From Micromonospora yangpuensis (lineage in GTDB: Bacteria > Actinomycetota > Actinomycetes > Mycobacteriales > Micromonosporaceae): DNA of 64,000 bases. The stretch is from NCBI RefSeq assembly GCF_900091615.1, contig NZ_FMIA01000002.1, forward strand, positions 5,332,001 to 5,396,000. Direction: 5' to 3'. Within the stretch, counting starts at the first letter, position 1; each line of letters begins with the position of its first letter. The translations under genes and the position numbers were made by a program. The notes beneath the pieces were generated by a model. It was not told where the DNA came from, ran no database searches, and saw nothing but the letters and a program-made list of their open reading frames with translations. This document shows, piece by piece, positions 43,861-52,056 of the stretch.

Positions 43861-43930
43861 GGCCCGCAGCACCGCCGGGACGCAGCACAGTCGGCCCGCA
43901 GCACCGCCGGGACGCAGCACCGCCGGGACG
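43861..43930. repeat. Tandem repeat between converging genes
   Basis: Four imperfect copies of a unit containing GCAGCACCGCCGGGACGC, some with CAGTCGGCCC inserted. It fills the gap between the membrane-protein and SDR genes, which converge here. Confidence 0.7.
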
Positions 43931-43934
43931 CCGC

Positions 43935-44693
43935 TCAGTCCTGGGGGCCGCCGGCGACGTAGACGACCTGGCCGGAGACGAACGACGCGCCCTCGCTGAC
44001 CAGGAACGAGATGGTGTGGGCCACGTCGTCGGGGCGGCCCACCCGGCGGACCGGGATGGTCGACTCGGTGTGCTTCTGCAACTCGGCGAAGTCGACCTTC
44101 ATCCGGGCGGCGGTGGCGGCGGTCATGTCGGTGACGATGAACCCGGGGGCCACCGCGTTCACCGTCACGCCGAACGGGCCCAGCTCGATGGCGAGGGTCT
44201 TGGTGAAGCCCTGCAGGCCGGCCTTTGCCGCCGCGTAGTTCGCCTGGCCCCGGTTGCCAAGCGCGGAGGTGCTGGAGAGGTTGACGATCCGGCCCCACCG
44301 CTGCTCGACCATGTGCCGCTGGGCGGCCTGGCTGAACAGGAACGCGCCGCGCAGGTGTACGCCGAGCACGGTGTCCCAGTCGGCGTCGGTCATCTTGAAC
44401 AGCAGGTTGTCGCGGAGCACCCCGGCGTTGTTGACAAGCACGGTCGGCGGGCCCAGCTCGGCGGCGACCCGGTCGACGGCTGCGGCGACCCGGGCCCGGT
44501 CGGCGACGTCGGCGGCCACCCCGAGGGCGCGGCCACCGGCGGCGACGATCCCCGCCACGGTCTGCTCCGTCGCCGACTCGTCGAGGTCGACCACCGCGAC
44601 GGTCAGGCCGTCGGCGGCGAGCCGGCGGGCGGTGGCCGCACCGATGCCGCGGGCGGCTCCGGTGACGATGGCGACGCGGGGCTCCTCCGACAT
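43935..44693 (-). CDS. SDR-family reductase (FabG-like)
   Basis: A 252-residue classical short-chain dehydrogenase. The cofactor loop is TGAARGIG, with NNAG after it and the catalytic Ser-Tyr-Lys set in NLSSTSALGNRGQANYAAAK. The C-terminal end VSGQVVYVAGG is FabG-like. 3-Oxoacyl-ACP reduction is the nearest function, but SDR specificity cannot be read from motifs, and no other fatty-acid genes are nearby. The amylase-family gene lies 62 bases upstream in the same direction and may be cotranscribed. Confidence 0.88.
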   Translation of the reverse strand: MSEEPRVAIVTGAARGIGAATARRLAADGLTVAVVDLDESATEQTVAGIVAAGGRALGVAADVADRARVAAAVDRVAAELGPPTVLVNNAGVLRDNLLFKMTDADWDTVLGVHLRGAFLFSQAAQRHMVEQRWGRIVNLSSTSALGNRGQANYAAAKAGLQGFTKTLAIELGPFGVTVNAVAPGFIVTDMTAATAARMKVDFAELQKHTESTIPVRRVGRPDDVAHTISFLVSEGASFVSGQVVYVAGGPQD

Positions 44694-44755
44694 GGCTACC
44701 TCCCGGTAACGGACTGTCGGAGGAGCTTAACCCGCGCCTCCGGAACTGCCGAGGG

Positions 44756-46408
44756 TCAGCTTCCGTTGCCCCGGTAGAGCCGGATCCAGCGGTACCCGTG
44801 GCCGGCGATCTTCAGCTTGTCCAGCTGCTCCACGTCGTCGTAGGGCTGGTCGGCCAGCACGTCGATCGGCAGGTCGGCCTCCTCGGCGAGCATGCCCAGG
44901 TCCACCACCGCGTCGCTGGTGCCGAGGTTGTGCAGGAAGACCATCGCCCCGTGCCGTCCATCGGCCCGGTGCGCCAGCACGCCCGGCGGCATCGGGATGT
45001 CGATGTGGGTGGTGGAGCCGGAGCCGATCTCGGGGCACTCGCGTACGGTCCGGATCATCCGCTCGAACCAGGCAAGCAGCGAGTCGCGGTCCCTGCGTTG
45101 GGCGGTGACGTTGACCGCCTGGTAGCCGAACTCACCGTCGGAGATGACCGGCCGGACCAGCTTCTCCGGCTCGGCCGTGGAGAAGCCGGCATTCGGCTGG
45201 TACGACCACTGCATCGGGGTACGGATCGCGTACCGGCCGTCCAGGTCGAGGTTCTCCCCCATGCCGATCTCCTCGCCGTAGCGCAGCACCGGGGTGCCGC
45301 GCAGCGAGAACTGCAACGAGTACGCCAGCTCGATGCGCCGACGGTCGTTGCCGAGCATGGGGGCGAACCGCCGCCGGATGCCCCGGTCGTAGATGCGCAT
45401 GTTCTCGTCCGGGCCGAACTGCTCGTACACCTGCTCACGCTGGTCGGCGGTGAGCCGGGACAGGTCGATCTCGTCGTGGTTGCGCAGGAAGGTGGCCCAC
45501 TGCCCACCGTTGGGCAGGACCGGGGTGTCCCGCAGCGCCTCGATCACCGGCTCCGGGTCCTCGCGGGCCAGCGCCAACATCAACCGGCCGTTGAGCATGA
45601 AGTCGAAGAGCATGTGTACCCGGTTGCCGGAGCCGCCCTTGTCCCCGAAGAACTGGGGCAGCTCGTCGGGCTCCACATTGGCCTCGGCAAGCAGCACCGC
45701 GTCACCGCGCCGCCACTGCACGTGCTCGCGCAGCTCGGTGAGGAACTCGAAGTCCTTGGCCGAGTCGGGGTGGCCGGGCTCGGTCAGCTCGATGATGAAC
45801 GGCACCGCGTCCATCCGGAACCCGGCGACGCCGAGCTGGAGCCAGAACGAGATGATCTTCTTGACCTCGGCGCGTACCTCGGGGTTCTGGAAGTTGAGGT
45901 CCGGTTGGTACTTGTAGAACCGGTGGTAGAACCAGGCCTTCGCGGTCCGGTCGTAGGTCCAGGTCTCCTTCTGCTCCCCGGGGAAGACCATGCCCTGGCG
46001 GCGGTCCGTCGGCTCGTGGTCGGCCCAGACGTACCAGTCGCGGTACGGCGAGTCGGGCGAGGAGCGGGCCGAGACGAACCACGGGTGCTCGTCGGAGGTG
46101 TGGTTGACCACCAGGTCGATGATCACCTTGATGCCCCGGTTGCCGGCCTGGTGCAGCAGCTCGGCGAAGTCGCCGAGGGTGCCGAAGCGGGGGTCGACGT
46201 TGTAGAAGTCGGTCACGTCGTAGCCGTCGTCCTTGTTGGGCGACGGGTGGATCGGATGCAGCCAGAGGCAGGTCACGCCCAGCCTGGCCAGATAGTCGAG
46301 TCGGCTGATGAGGCCGGGGATGTCGCCCACCCCGTCGCCGTTGGAGTCCACGAACGTGTCGATGTCGAGGCAGTAGACGACCGCCTCGGAGTACCACCTG
46401 TCACCCAT
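44756..46408 (-). CDS. GH13 alpha-amylase family enzyme, trehalose-synthase-like
   Basis: A 550-residue cytosolic enzyme. The start is set at ATG 46408 (MGDRWYSEAVVYCLDIDTF), as in TreS-like proteins; the frame is open earlier, but those residues are antisense to the DUF1349 gene. All four GH13 blocks are present: DLVVNHT, GFRMDAV (nucleophile Asp, about 198), LLAEANV (acid Glu, about 238) and FLRNHDE (about 311). Trehalose synthase interconverts maltose and trehalose; this branch also holds proteins of unproven specificity. The fused maltokinase seen in some relatives is absent. Confidence 0.88.
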   Translation of the reverse strand: MGDRWYSEAVVYCLDIDTFVDSNGDGVGDIPGLISRLDYLARLGVTCLWLHPIHPSPNKDDGYDVTDFYNVDPRFGTLGDFAELLHQAGNRGIKVIIDLVVNHTSDEHPWFVSARSSPDSPYRDWYVWADHEPTDRRQGMVFPGEQKETWTYDRTAKAWFYHRFYKYQPDLNFQNPEVRAEVKKIISFWLQLGVAGFRMDAVPFIIELTEPGHPDSAKDFEFLTELREHVQWRRGDAVLLAEANVEPDELPQFFGDKGGSGNRVHMLFDFMLNGRLMLALAREDPEPVIEALRDTPVLPNGGQWATFLRNHDEIDLSRLTADQREQVYEQFGPDENMRIYDRGIRRRFAPMLGNDRRRIELAYSLQFSLRGTPVLRYGEEIGMGENLDLDGRYAIRTPMQWSYQPNAGFSTAEPEKLVRPVISDGEFGYQAVNVTAQRRDRDSLLAWFERMIRTVRECPEIGSGSTTHIDIPMPPGVLAHRADGRHGAMVFLHNLGTSDAVVDLGMLAEEADLPIDVLADQPYDDVEQLDKLKIAGHGYRWIRLYRGNGS

Positions 46409-46461
46409 GCGGCATTCACTTTTCCGACCGCGTCCGTCGGCAAACGCGAATTGGCCTCCGG

Positions 46462-46467
46462 TACCGT
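46462..46467 (+). promoter_or_regulatory. -10 box for a leaderless DUF1349 transcript
   Basis: TACCGT ends six bases before the DUF1349 ATG at 46474, and there is no ribosome site. Confidence 0.4.
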
Positions 46468-46473
46468 CACGAC

Positions 46474-47088
46474 ATGAGTCAGGATTCCGCCGTGCCGCCC
46501 CGCCGGGTCGACTGGACCGAGGGGGTCTGGCTGAACCGACCGGTACGCGCCGAGCCGACCCCGGACGGCGGGCTGACCGTCCAGCCCGGTGCGGGCAGTG
46601 ACTTCTGGCGGCACACCAGCTACGGCTTCGTCCACGACGACGGGTCGGCACTGCTGGCCCCGTTGCCCGTCGGCCGGGCCGTGGAGGTCGACTTCCGGCT
46701 CGACTTCACCGAGCAGTTCGACCAGGCGGGCATCCTGGTCCGGGTCGACGAACGCACCTGGACCAAGGCCGGGGTGGAGTTCAGTGACGGCCAGCCGCAG
46801 GTCGGTGCGGTGGTCACCCGGGAGCTGTCGGACTGGTCGGTCGCGGCGGTGCCGACCTGGGCCGGCCGGCTGGTGAGCGTCCGGGTCAGCCGGGCTGGCG
46901 ACGCGCTTACCGTCCGGGCCCGGGTCGAGGGCGAGCCGTGGCAGCTGGTCCGGCTGGCTCCGCTGGCCGAGGGGGTCGCCGCGTCGGCCGGGCCGTTCTG
47001 CTGCTCGCCGACCCGTGATGGGCTCGCCGTCCGCTTCACCGCCTGGCGGCAGGGCCCGGCGGACCGGGAGCTGCATCCCGAGAGCTGA
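46474..47088 (+). CDS. DUF1349 (concanavalin-like fold) protein
   Basis: A 204-residue soluble protein of the DUF1349 family, a beta-sandwich related to concanavalin-like lectins and to B. subtilis YesU. Typical segments are SDFWRHTSYGFVHDDG, DFTEQFDQAGILVRVDE and WTKAGVEFSDGQPQVGAVVT. It has no signal peptide. It is divergent from the GH13 gene with a 65-bp gap, so a carbohydrate-related role is plausible. Confidence 0.85.
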   Translation: MSQDSAVPPRRVDWTEGVWLNRPVRAEPTPDGGLTVQPGAGSDFWRHTSYGFVHDDGSALLAPLPVGRAVEVDFRLDFTEQFDQAGILVRVDERTWTKAGVEFSDGQPQVGAVVTRELSDWSVAAVPTWAGRLVSVRVSRAGDALTVRARVEGEPWQLVRLAPLAEGVAASAGPFCCSPTRDGLAVRFTAWRQGPADRELHPES

Positions 47089-47205
47089 CCAGCCGATCAG
47101 GGTGGGCCGGCCCACCGGCAGGTGTGGCCGGACGGCGGTGGGGTAAGGCTGGATGATCCCCGGCCGTTTCACGTCTTGCCGGCCGCCCGCGGAAGGACGC
47201 CCGTC

Positions 47206-47895
47206 ATGGCTCTCGCCGAGAACGTCGAACCGAGCCAGCTGGGCGGTCTGACCGGCTGGGTGGCCCAGGTGATCGAGTCCGCCGGTCCGATCGGCGTGGC
47301 GCTGCTGGTCGCGCTGGAGAGCATCATCCCGCCGATCCCCAGCGAGATCGTCCTGGCGATGGCCGGCTATCTGGCCGGTGAGGGCCGGTTCAACGTGGTG
47401 GTGGTGGGCGTGGCCGCCACGGCCGGCTCGCTGCTCGGCGCGCTGGTGCTCTACTGGGTGGGCGCGGTGCTCGGCGAGGACCGGTTGAAGCGGTGGCTGG
47501 ACCGGCTGCCCCTGGTCGACCTGGACGACCTGGAGCGCGCCGACCGGTGGTTCGAGCGGTACGACCGGTGGGCGGTGCTCTTCGGGCGGATGATGCCGGT
47601 GGTCCGCAGCCTGGTCTCGATCCCGGCCGGGGCGAACCGGATGCCGTTGCCGGAGTTCGTCCTGCTGACCACGCTGGGCAGCGGCATCTGGAACGCGCTC
47701 TTCGTCGGGCTCGGCTACGTCCTCGGTTCCCGCTGGCAGGAGATCGACAGGTACAGCAGCTGGTTCGACTACGGAATCATCGCCATCTTCGTCGTCATGA
47801 TCGCCATCTGGGCGGTCAAGAAGGCCCGCCGCCGCCGTCGTCGCACCGACAGCCCCGGCGGCACACCGGGGCTGTCGGGTCGAGCGGGTCAGTGA
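47206..47895 (+). CDS. DedA-family membrane protein
   Basis: A 229-residue integral membrane protein with start ATG 47206 preceded by GGAAGGA. Family motifs are intact: ESIIPPIPSEIVLAMAGYL, the conserved Gly-rich helix GSLLGALVLYWVG, and FGRMMPVVRSLVSIPAGANRM. DedA/VTT proteins are lipid scramblases or flippases, for example of undecaprenyl phosphate or phosphatidylethanolamine. The basic C-terminal tail is coded by sequence that also forms a terminator hairpin. Confidence 0.92.
   Translation: MALAENVEPSQLGGLTGWVAQVIESAGPIGVALLVALESIIPPIPSEIVLAMAGYLAGEGRFNVVVVGVAATAGSLLGALVLYWVGAVLGEDRLKRWLDRLPLVDLDDLERADRWFERYDRWAVLFGRMMPVVRSLVSIPAGANRMPLPEFVLLTTLGSGIWNALFVGLGYVLGSRWQEIDRYSSWFDYGIIAIFVVMIAIWAVKKARRRRRRTDSPGGTPGLSGRAGQ
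47846..47878. terminator. Terminator hairpin inside the 3' end of the DedA gene
   Basis: CCGACAGCCCCGG and its exact complement form a 13-bp stem with a seven-base loop, ending 17 bases before the DedA stop. DedA and the GH16 gene converge with a ten-base gap, so the hairpin may serve the GH16 gene on the minus strand. Confidence 0.6.
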
Positions 47896-47905
47896 GCCGA
47901 GCGGG

Positions 47906-49336
47906 TCAGCGGCGGAAGCTGAACCAGTTGACGTTGACGAAGTCGGCGGGCTGGCCGCTGGTGAAGGTGAGATAGACCGTCTGCCGGCCGGTCACCCGGG
48001 ACACGTTGCCCGGCACCGACCGCCAGCTCTGCCAACCACCGGTGTTGGCCACGCTGAAGCTGCCGATCGGGGTGCTGGTCGGACTGCCCACCCGCACCTC
48101 GACGAGGCCACTGACCCCGGCGGCGGCGCCGGAGGCGACCCGGGCCACGAAGTCCGTGGGCGGCGTGGAGCCGAAGTCGACGTTGTCGAAGCGTACCCAG
48201 TTGCCGTTGCCCACCGCGGCGATGTTCTGTCCCCCCTCGGAGCAGGCCTCGACCAGCACCCCGCTCTGCGCGTTGTACGACTCGGCCTGGATGGTCGAGT
48301 ACGCGTCGCGCACCCCCGAGGGCGGGGTGGTCGGTGGCGTGGTGGGCGGGGTGGTGGGCGTGGTGCCGCCACCACGCCGGTACACCGCCACGTAGTCGAC
48401 AAGCATCGGCCGACCGGGGACGGTCGCGGCGGTCGGGGTGCCGAAGCCGGCCACGCCGTTCGGGAAGCCGCCGCCCATCGCCACGTTGAGCAGCAGGAAG
48501 TACCCGGCGTGACTGGTCATCTGGGTCCAGTACGGCTCGCCGACCTGGCTCTGGGTGACGGTGTGGTAGAGCTGCCCGTCGACGTACCAGCGCAGTTGCT
48601 GCGGGCTGGTCGAGGCGTCCCACTCGAAGCGGTAGGTGTGGAACGCCGACTGGCAGCTGCTGCCGGGGCAGGTCCGGAAGTTGCCCAGGCCGTTGTTCTC
48701 GTCGCACGGACCACCGGGCGCGACCCCGCAGTGCAGGACGCCCCAGACCCGGTTGATCCCGTTGACGTTCTCCATCACGTCGAACTCGCCGATGCCCGGC
48801 CAGTTCTGGTAGTTGCCCCGGTACGGCGAGCCGAGCGCCCAGAACGCCGGCCAGTAGCCGAGGGCGGCGTCCCCGGTGACGTTGGGCATCTGGATCCGGC
48901 CCTCGATGGCCATGATGCCACCGGCCGGGGCCTTGAAATCGCTGCGTACCGACTCGATGCGGGCCGAGGTCCAGGTGCCGTTCGACGCGCGCAGCGGGGT
49001 GATCCGCAGGTTGCCGGCGCCGTCGTGGGAGAGGTTCGAGGTGCTGTTGGTGTACGTCTGGATCTCGCCGGTGCCCCAGTTGGGCGGGCCACCCGGGTAG
49101 CTGGTGCCGGTGTCGATGATCCAGTTGGCCGAAGAGGGCAGCGTGCCGCTGGCGCCGGTGAAGTCGTCGCTCCAGACCAGGCTCCAGCCGGCGGGCGGGG
49201 TCGGCACCGCGGCGTTGGCGTTGACGCTGACGGCGGCGCCGGCCAGCACGGTGGTGACGGCGGCGGACAGGGCGACGGCCAGTCGTAGCCGACGACGCGG
49301 GGCGGGTGCGGCGGGAGCCGCCGGGGCAGGTGTCAC
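47906..49336 (-). CDS. Secreted GH16 beta-glucanase with C-terminal CBM6
   Basis: A 476-residue secreted enzyme. The start is set at GTG 49336, with GAGAGG seven bases upstream, because the longer frame runs through the operator. A signal peptide (RRRLRLAVALSAAVTTVLAG ... ANA) precedes a GH16 domain (about 45-320) with the catalytic GEFDVME near residue 185; the extra Met keeps the ExDxxE spacing, and its relatives are beta-1,3(4)-glucanases. A Thr-Pro linker (TTPTTPPTTPP) leads to a CBM6 (about 345-476) ending in VNVNWFSFRR. It should degrade extracellular beta-glucan. Control by a LacI-type repressor is likely. Confidence 0.92.
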   Translation of the reverse strand: MTPAPAAPAAPAPRRRLRLAVALSAAVTTVLAGAAVSVNANAAVPTPPAGWSLVWSDDFTGASGTLPSSANWIIDTGTSYPGGPPNWGTGEIQTYTNSTSNLSHDGAGNLRITPLRASNGTWTSARIESVRSDFKAPAGGIMAIEGRIQMPNVTGDAALGYWPAFWALGSPYRGNYQNWPGIGEFDVMENVNGINRVWGVLHCGVAPGGPCDENNGLGNFRTCPGSSCQSAFHTYRFEWDASTSPQQLRWYVDGQLYHTVTQSQVGEPYWTQMTSHAGYFLLLNVAMGGGFPNGVAGFGTPTAATVPGRPMLVDYVAVYRRGGGTTPTTPPTTPPTTPPSGVRDAYSTIQAESYNAQSGVLVEACSEGGQNIAAVGNGNWVRFDNVDFGSTPPTDFVARVASGAAAGVSGLVEVRVGSPTSTPIGSFSVANTGGWQSWRSVPGNVSRVTGRQTVYLTFTSGQPADFVNVNWFSFRR

Positions 49337-49363
49337 GGGCGTGCCTCTCTGCGGGACGGGGGC

Positions 49364-49379
49364 GAGAGAGCGCTCTCTC
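49364..49379. promoter_or_regulatory. Palindromic operator of the GH16 gene (LacI-type)
   Basis: GAGAGAGCGCTCTCTC is a perfect 16-bp palindrome with the central GAGCGCTC seen in actinobacterial sugar-repressor sites such as that of CebR. It covers the predicted transcription start. No LacI gene is in the window. Confidence 0.8.
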
Positions 49380-49383
49380 AGGT

Positions 49384-49412
49384 TTTCTACGTACCCGGTC
49401 GGCATTTGTCAA
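49384..49412 (-). promoter_or_regulatory. Promoter of the GH16 gene
   Basis: On the minus strand a consensus TTGACA (49412-49407) is 17 bases from TAGAAA (49389-49384). The operator follows at once downstream. Confidence 0.7.
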
Positions 49413-49418
49413 CATCGA

Positions 49419-50234
49419 TCACGCGATCGGCACCGCCGGTGAGCGGCGGAACACCAGCTGTTCCAGTGCGGTCCAGGCCGTGGTGGTCACCAGGTAGAGC
49501 ACCGCGGCCAACGGCAGGACCAGAGCGGCGGCCACGGTCAGGTAGGGCAGCAGCGGCAACAGCCTGCCCAGCACCACGGCCACCGCCCCGCCCAGCTCCG
49601 CCACCGACTCCCCCGCCGGCGGCAGGCCGCCGCCCGCACTGCCGCCCGCCACAGCACTGCCGCCCGCCACAGCACTGCCGGTCGCCACGGCACTGCCGCC
49701 CGCCGTCGCGCGGCGCATCCGCCGCGACGACCACCAGGCCAGGGCGGTCAACACCACCAGCAGTACGCCGAACAGCGGTCCCGCAGCCCCGGCCAGTCCG
49801 TCGCCGACACGGTGGCCGAGCGACACCCCGGCCAGCTCCTCGGTCAGCAGGCCCCGCCCGGCGTCGGCGGTGGTGAAGAGCTGGAACATCAGGAAGAAGA
49901 ACGGCGCCTGCAACAGCGCCGGCAGACACCCGGCGACCGGGGAGGCCCCGGCCTCGCGGTACAGCCCGAGCAACTCCCGCTGCTGGCGGGCCGGGTCGTC
50001 GGCGTACCGCTGGCGCAGGTCGCGCACCCGGGGGGCGAGCGCCGCGCGGCGCCGCTCGCCGCGTACCTGCGCGACGGTCAGTGGCGAGACGAGCAGCCGG
50101 ACCAGGACGGTGAAGAGCACGATGGCCACGGCGGTGGCCGCGCCCCCGGTCAGCGGTTCGAGTGTGGCGGCGAGCAGGTGGACGGCGGCGCTGGCAGCGC
50201 CGACCGCGGTGTCGACAGGTGCGAAGGCGAGCAT
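49419..50234 (-). CDS. YidC/Oxa1-family membrane insertase paralogue
   Basis: A 271-residue membrane protein with the 60KD_IMP/Oxa1 core: FTVLVRLLVSPLTVAQVRG, the charged segment LAPRVRDLRQRYADDP and GCLPALLQAPFFFLMF, including the helix-1 Arg in VLVRLLVSP. It is not next to rnpA or jag, where housekeeping yidC lies, and has no large N-terminal periplasmic domain. An insertion of AVAGGS repeats lies between two helices. It probably inserts a subset of membrane proteins; its DUF6412 neighbour may be a partner. Confidence 0.85.
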   Translation of the reverse strand: MLAFAPVDTAVGAASAAVHLLAATLEPLTGGAATAVAIVLFTVLVRLLVSPLTVAQVRGERRRAALAPRVRDLRQRYADDPARQQRELLGLYREAGASPVAGCLPALLQAPFFFLMFQLFTTADAGRGLLTEELAGVSLGHRVGDGLAGAAGPLFGVLLVVLTALAWWSSRRMRRATAGGSAVATGSAVAGGSAVAGGSAGGGLPPAGESVAELGGAVAVVLGRLLPLLPYLTVAAALVLPLAAVLYLVTTTAWTALEQLVFRRSPAVPIA

Positions 50235-50345
50235 GGGTGACCCCTCGGTCAGATTCCGGAGAGACGTCCGTGGTGGACGACTGGCGAGACGGAATCGGCC
50301 GCGCGGGAGGGCTGCCGGCCGGGAATCACCCGGCGGCGAGGGGAA

Positions 50346-50633
50346 CTACGCGGCCGATGGGGCCGCGCCGGGTGCGCGGGGACGCGGCCGGCCGGCGGCG
50401 TCCGGGTCGACCTGTCGGGGCATCCGGCGTTGCCGGGCCCGTTGCCGCAGGCCGGTGCCGTGCCGGGCGATCCGGCGGACGGTGCAGGCACGTGGGTGCG
50501 CGGCGAGCAGGGCGGCCAGCAGCGCCGCAGCGACGACGGCCGCCCCGGCCAGCAGCTCGGCCGGTCGGTCAGCGAGCACGGTCGACTGGGTGAGCAGGTA
50601 CACCCACGTCAGGACCCACAACCGCGCCAGCAT
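50346..50633 (-). CDS. DUF6412 small membrane protein
   Basis: A 95-residue protein from ATG 50633: two membrane helices (about 3-17 and 24-43), then a basic tail with RRIARHGTGLRQRARQRR and QVDPDAAGRPRPRAPGA, which I recall as the DUF6412 signature. It precedes the YidC-like gene by 110 bases in the same direction. Its function is unknown; it may be a client or helper of that insertase. Confidence 0.65.
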   Translation of the reverse strand: MLARLWVLTWVYLLTQSTVLADRPAELLAGAAVVAAALLAALLAAHPRACTVRRIARHGTGLRQRARQRRMPRQVDPDAAGRPRPRAPGAAPSAA

Positions 50634-50799
50634 GCCGGCATCGTAGGACCCCGCGTCACGCCCCGGCACCGACAGCGCCGGGCGGCACGGATCGGGAAGC
50701 GCCGATTCGGACCCGCCGATGCGCGTTTCCCCGCCCGACCACCGTGGGTAACCACGATCCGGCACGCGAGAAGCGGACAGCCGACCGACGGTACGAGGG

Positions 50800-51996
50800 A
50801 TGGTGGTGGCGGCGATGACCGGTCAGCTTGCGGAGGCGACCGCGGGTACGACGGAAACCGGCGGGTCCGACCGGCTGACCGTGGGGGTGGAGGAGGAGTT
50901 CCTCCTGGTCGACCCGCACACCGGTGCCGCCGTGCCCGCCGTGGACCTGGTGATGGAGCAGGTGCCGGCCGAACTGCGCGGGCAGGTGGAGCGGGAGTTC
51001 CAGACCAGCCAGATCGAGATCGGCAGCCCACCCGGACTGGAGCTGTCGTCGATCCGGCACTCCCTCGGCGTGCTGCGGGCCGCGCTGGCCGACGCCGCCG
51101 AGCGGGCCGGGGTACGGGTGCTGGCCATCGGCACCGGCCCGGTCGACGGGCCGATCCCGCCGGTGGTGGACAAGCCGCGCTTCGACCGGATGATCGAGCG
51201 GTTCCGGCTGCTGGTGCCCGGTCCGGGCAACAACGGCATGCACGTGCACGTCGGCGTGCCGGACCCGGACACCGGCGTGCAGGTGCTCAACCACGTCCGG
51301 CCCTGGCTGCCGATCCTGCACGCGGTCACCGCGAACTCCCCGTTCAGTCAGGGCGAGGACACCGGGTACGCCAGCTGGCGCTCGATCGAGTGGGAACGCT
51401 GGCCGTCGGTGGCGCCCACCCCCTGGCTGGAGTCGTACGAGCACTACGGCCGGCTGATCCGCCAGCTCATCGACAGCGGGGTGATGCTCGACGAGGGGAT
51501 GCTCTACTGGTACGCCCGGCTGTCGGCGAAGTACCCGACGGTGGAGATCCGGATCGGTGACGTCTGCCCGACGGTGGACGACGCGGTGCTGATCGCCGGC
51601 CTGGTCCGGGCCCTGGTCCAGACGGCGATGACGGACATCGCCGCCGGCCGTCCGGCCGTCAACACCGACCACCACCTGCTGGTGGCGGCGCACTGGCGGG
51701 CCGCCCACGACGGGCTGGAGGGTTCCGGCGTCGACCTGGCCACCGGGGCGGTGCGCCCGGCCTGGGAGCTGTTCGACGCCCTGGTCGACCGGCTCCGCCC
51801 AGCGCTGGCCCAGCACGGCGACCTCGACCAGGTCACCGGTCTGATCGACGGGCTGCGGCGGCACGGCACCGGGGCCGCCCGGCAGCGGGCCGTCTTCGCC
51901 CGGACCGGTCGGCTCACCGACGTGGTGGCCGACGTCGCCCAGCAGACCCGCGGTACCGCAGTGGACCCGACGGCGCGCCAGCACGTGACAGACTGA
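50800..51996 (+). CDS. YbdK-type carboxylate-amine ligase (glutamate-cysteine ligase family 2)
   Basis: A 398-residue protein of the GCS2 family; ATG 50815 is an alternative start. It has LTVGVEEEFLLVDPHTG, with the metal-binding Glu set, GNNGMHVHVGVPD and the active-site segment YPTVEIRIGDVCPTVDDAV. YbdK enzymes make gamma-glutamyl-cysteine weakly in vitro. Actinobacteria use mycothiol rather than glutathione, so the real product is uncertain. Its stop codon lies in the first copy of a 28-bp tandem repeat. Confidence 0.88.
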   Translation: MVVAAMTGQLAEATAGTTETGGSDRLTVGVEEEFLLVDPHTGAAVPAVDLVMEQVPAELRGQVEREFQTSQIEIGSPPGLELSSIRHSLGVLRAALADAAERAGVRVLAIGTGPVDGPIPPVVDKPRFDRMIERFRLLVPGPGNNGMHVHVGVPDPDTGVQVLNHVRPWLPILHAVTANSPFSQGEDTGYASWRSIEWERWPSVAPTPWLESYEHYGRLIRQLIDSGVMLDEGMLYWYARLSAKYPTVEIRIGDVCPTVDDAVLIAGLVRALVQTAMTDIAAGRPAVNTDHHLLVAAHWRAAHDGLEGSGVDLATGAVRPAWELFDALVDRLRPALAQHGDLDQVTGLIDGLRRHGTGAARQRAVFARTGRLTDVVADVAQQTRGTAVDPTARQHVTD

Positions 51997-52055
51997 TGCG
52001 GCGCGTGAGCACGTGACAGACTGATGCGGCGCGCCAGCGCGTGACAGACTGATCA
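51972..52055. repeat. Three 28-bp tandem repeats spanning a gene end and the next promoter
   Basis: Copies at 51972-51999, 52000-52027 and 52028-52055 share GTGACAGACTGAT, with few differences. The first copy contains the end and stop of the YbdK-type gene; the last copy puts CAGACT six bases before the next GTG, where a -10 box for a leaderless mRNA would be. Confidence 0.85.
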
Positions 52056-52056
52056 G

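Noticed and set aside
51972..52055. Possible CRISPR or iteron origin in the 28-bp repeats
   Set aside because: Copies are directly adjacent without spacers, and one lies inside a coding end; no replication gene is nearby.
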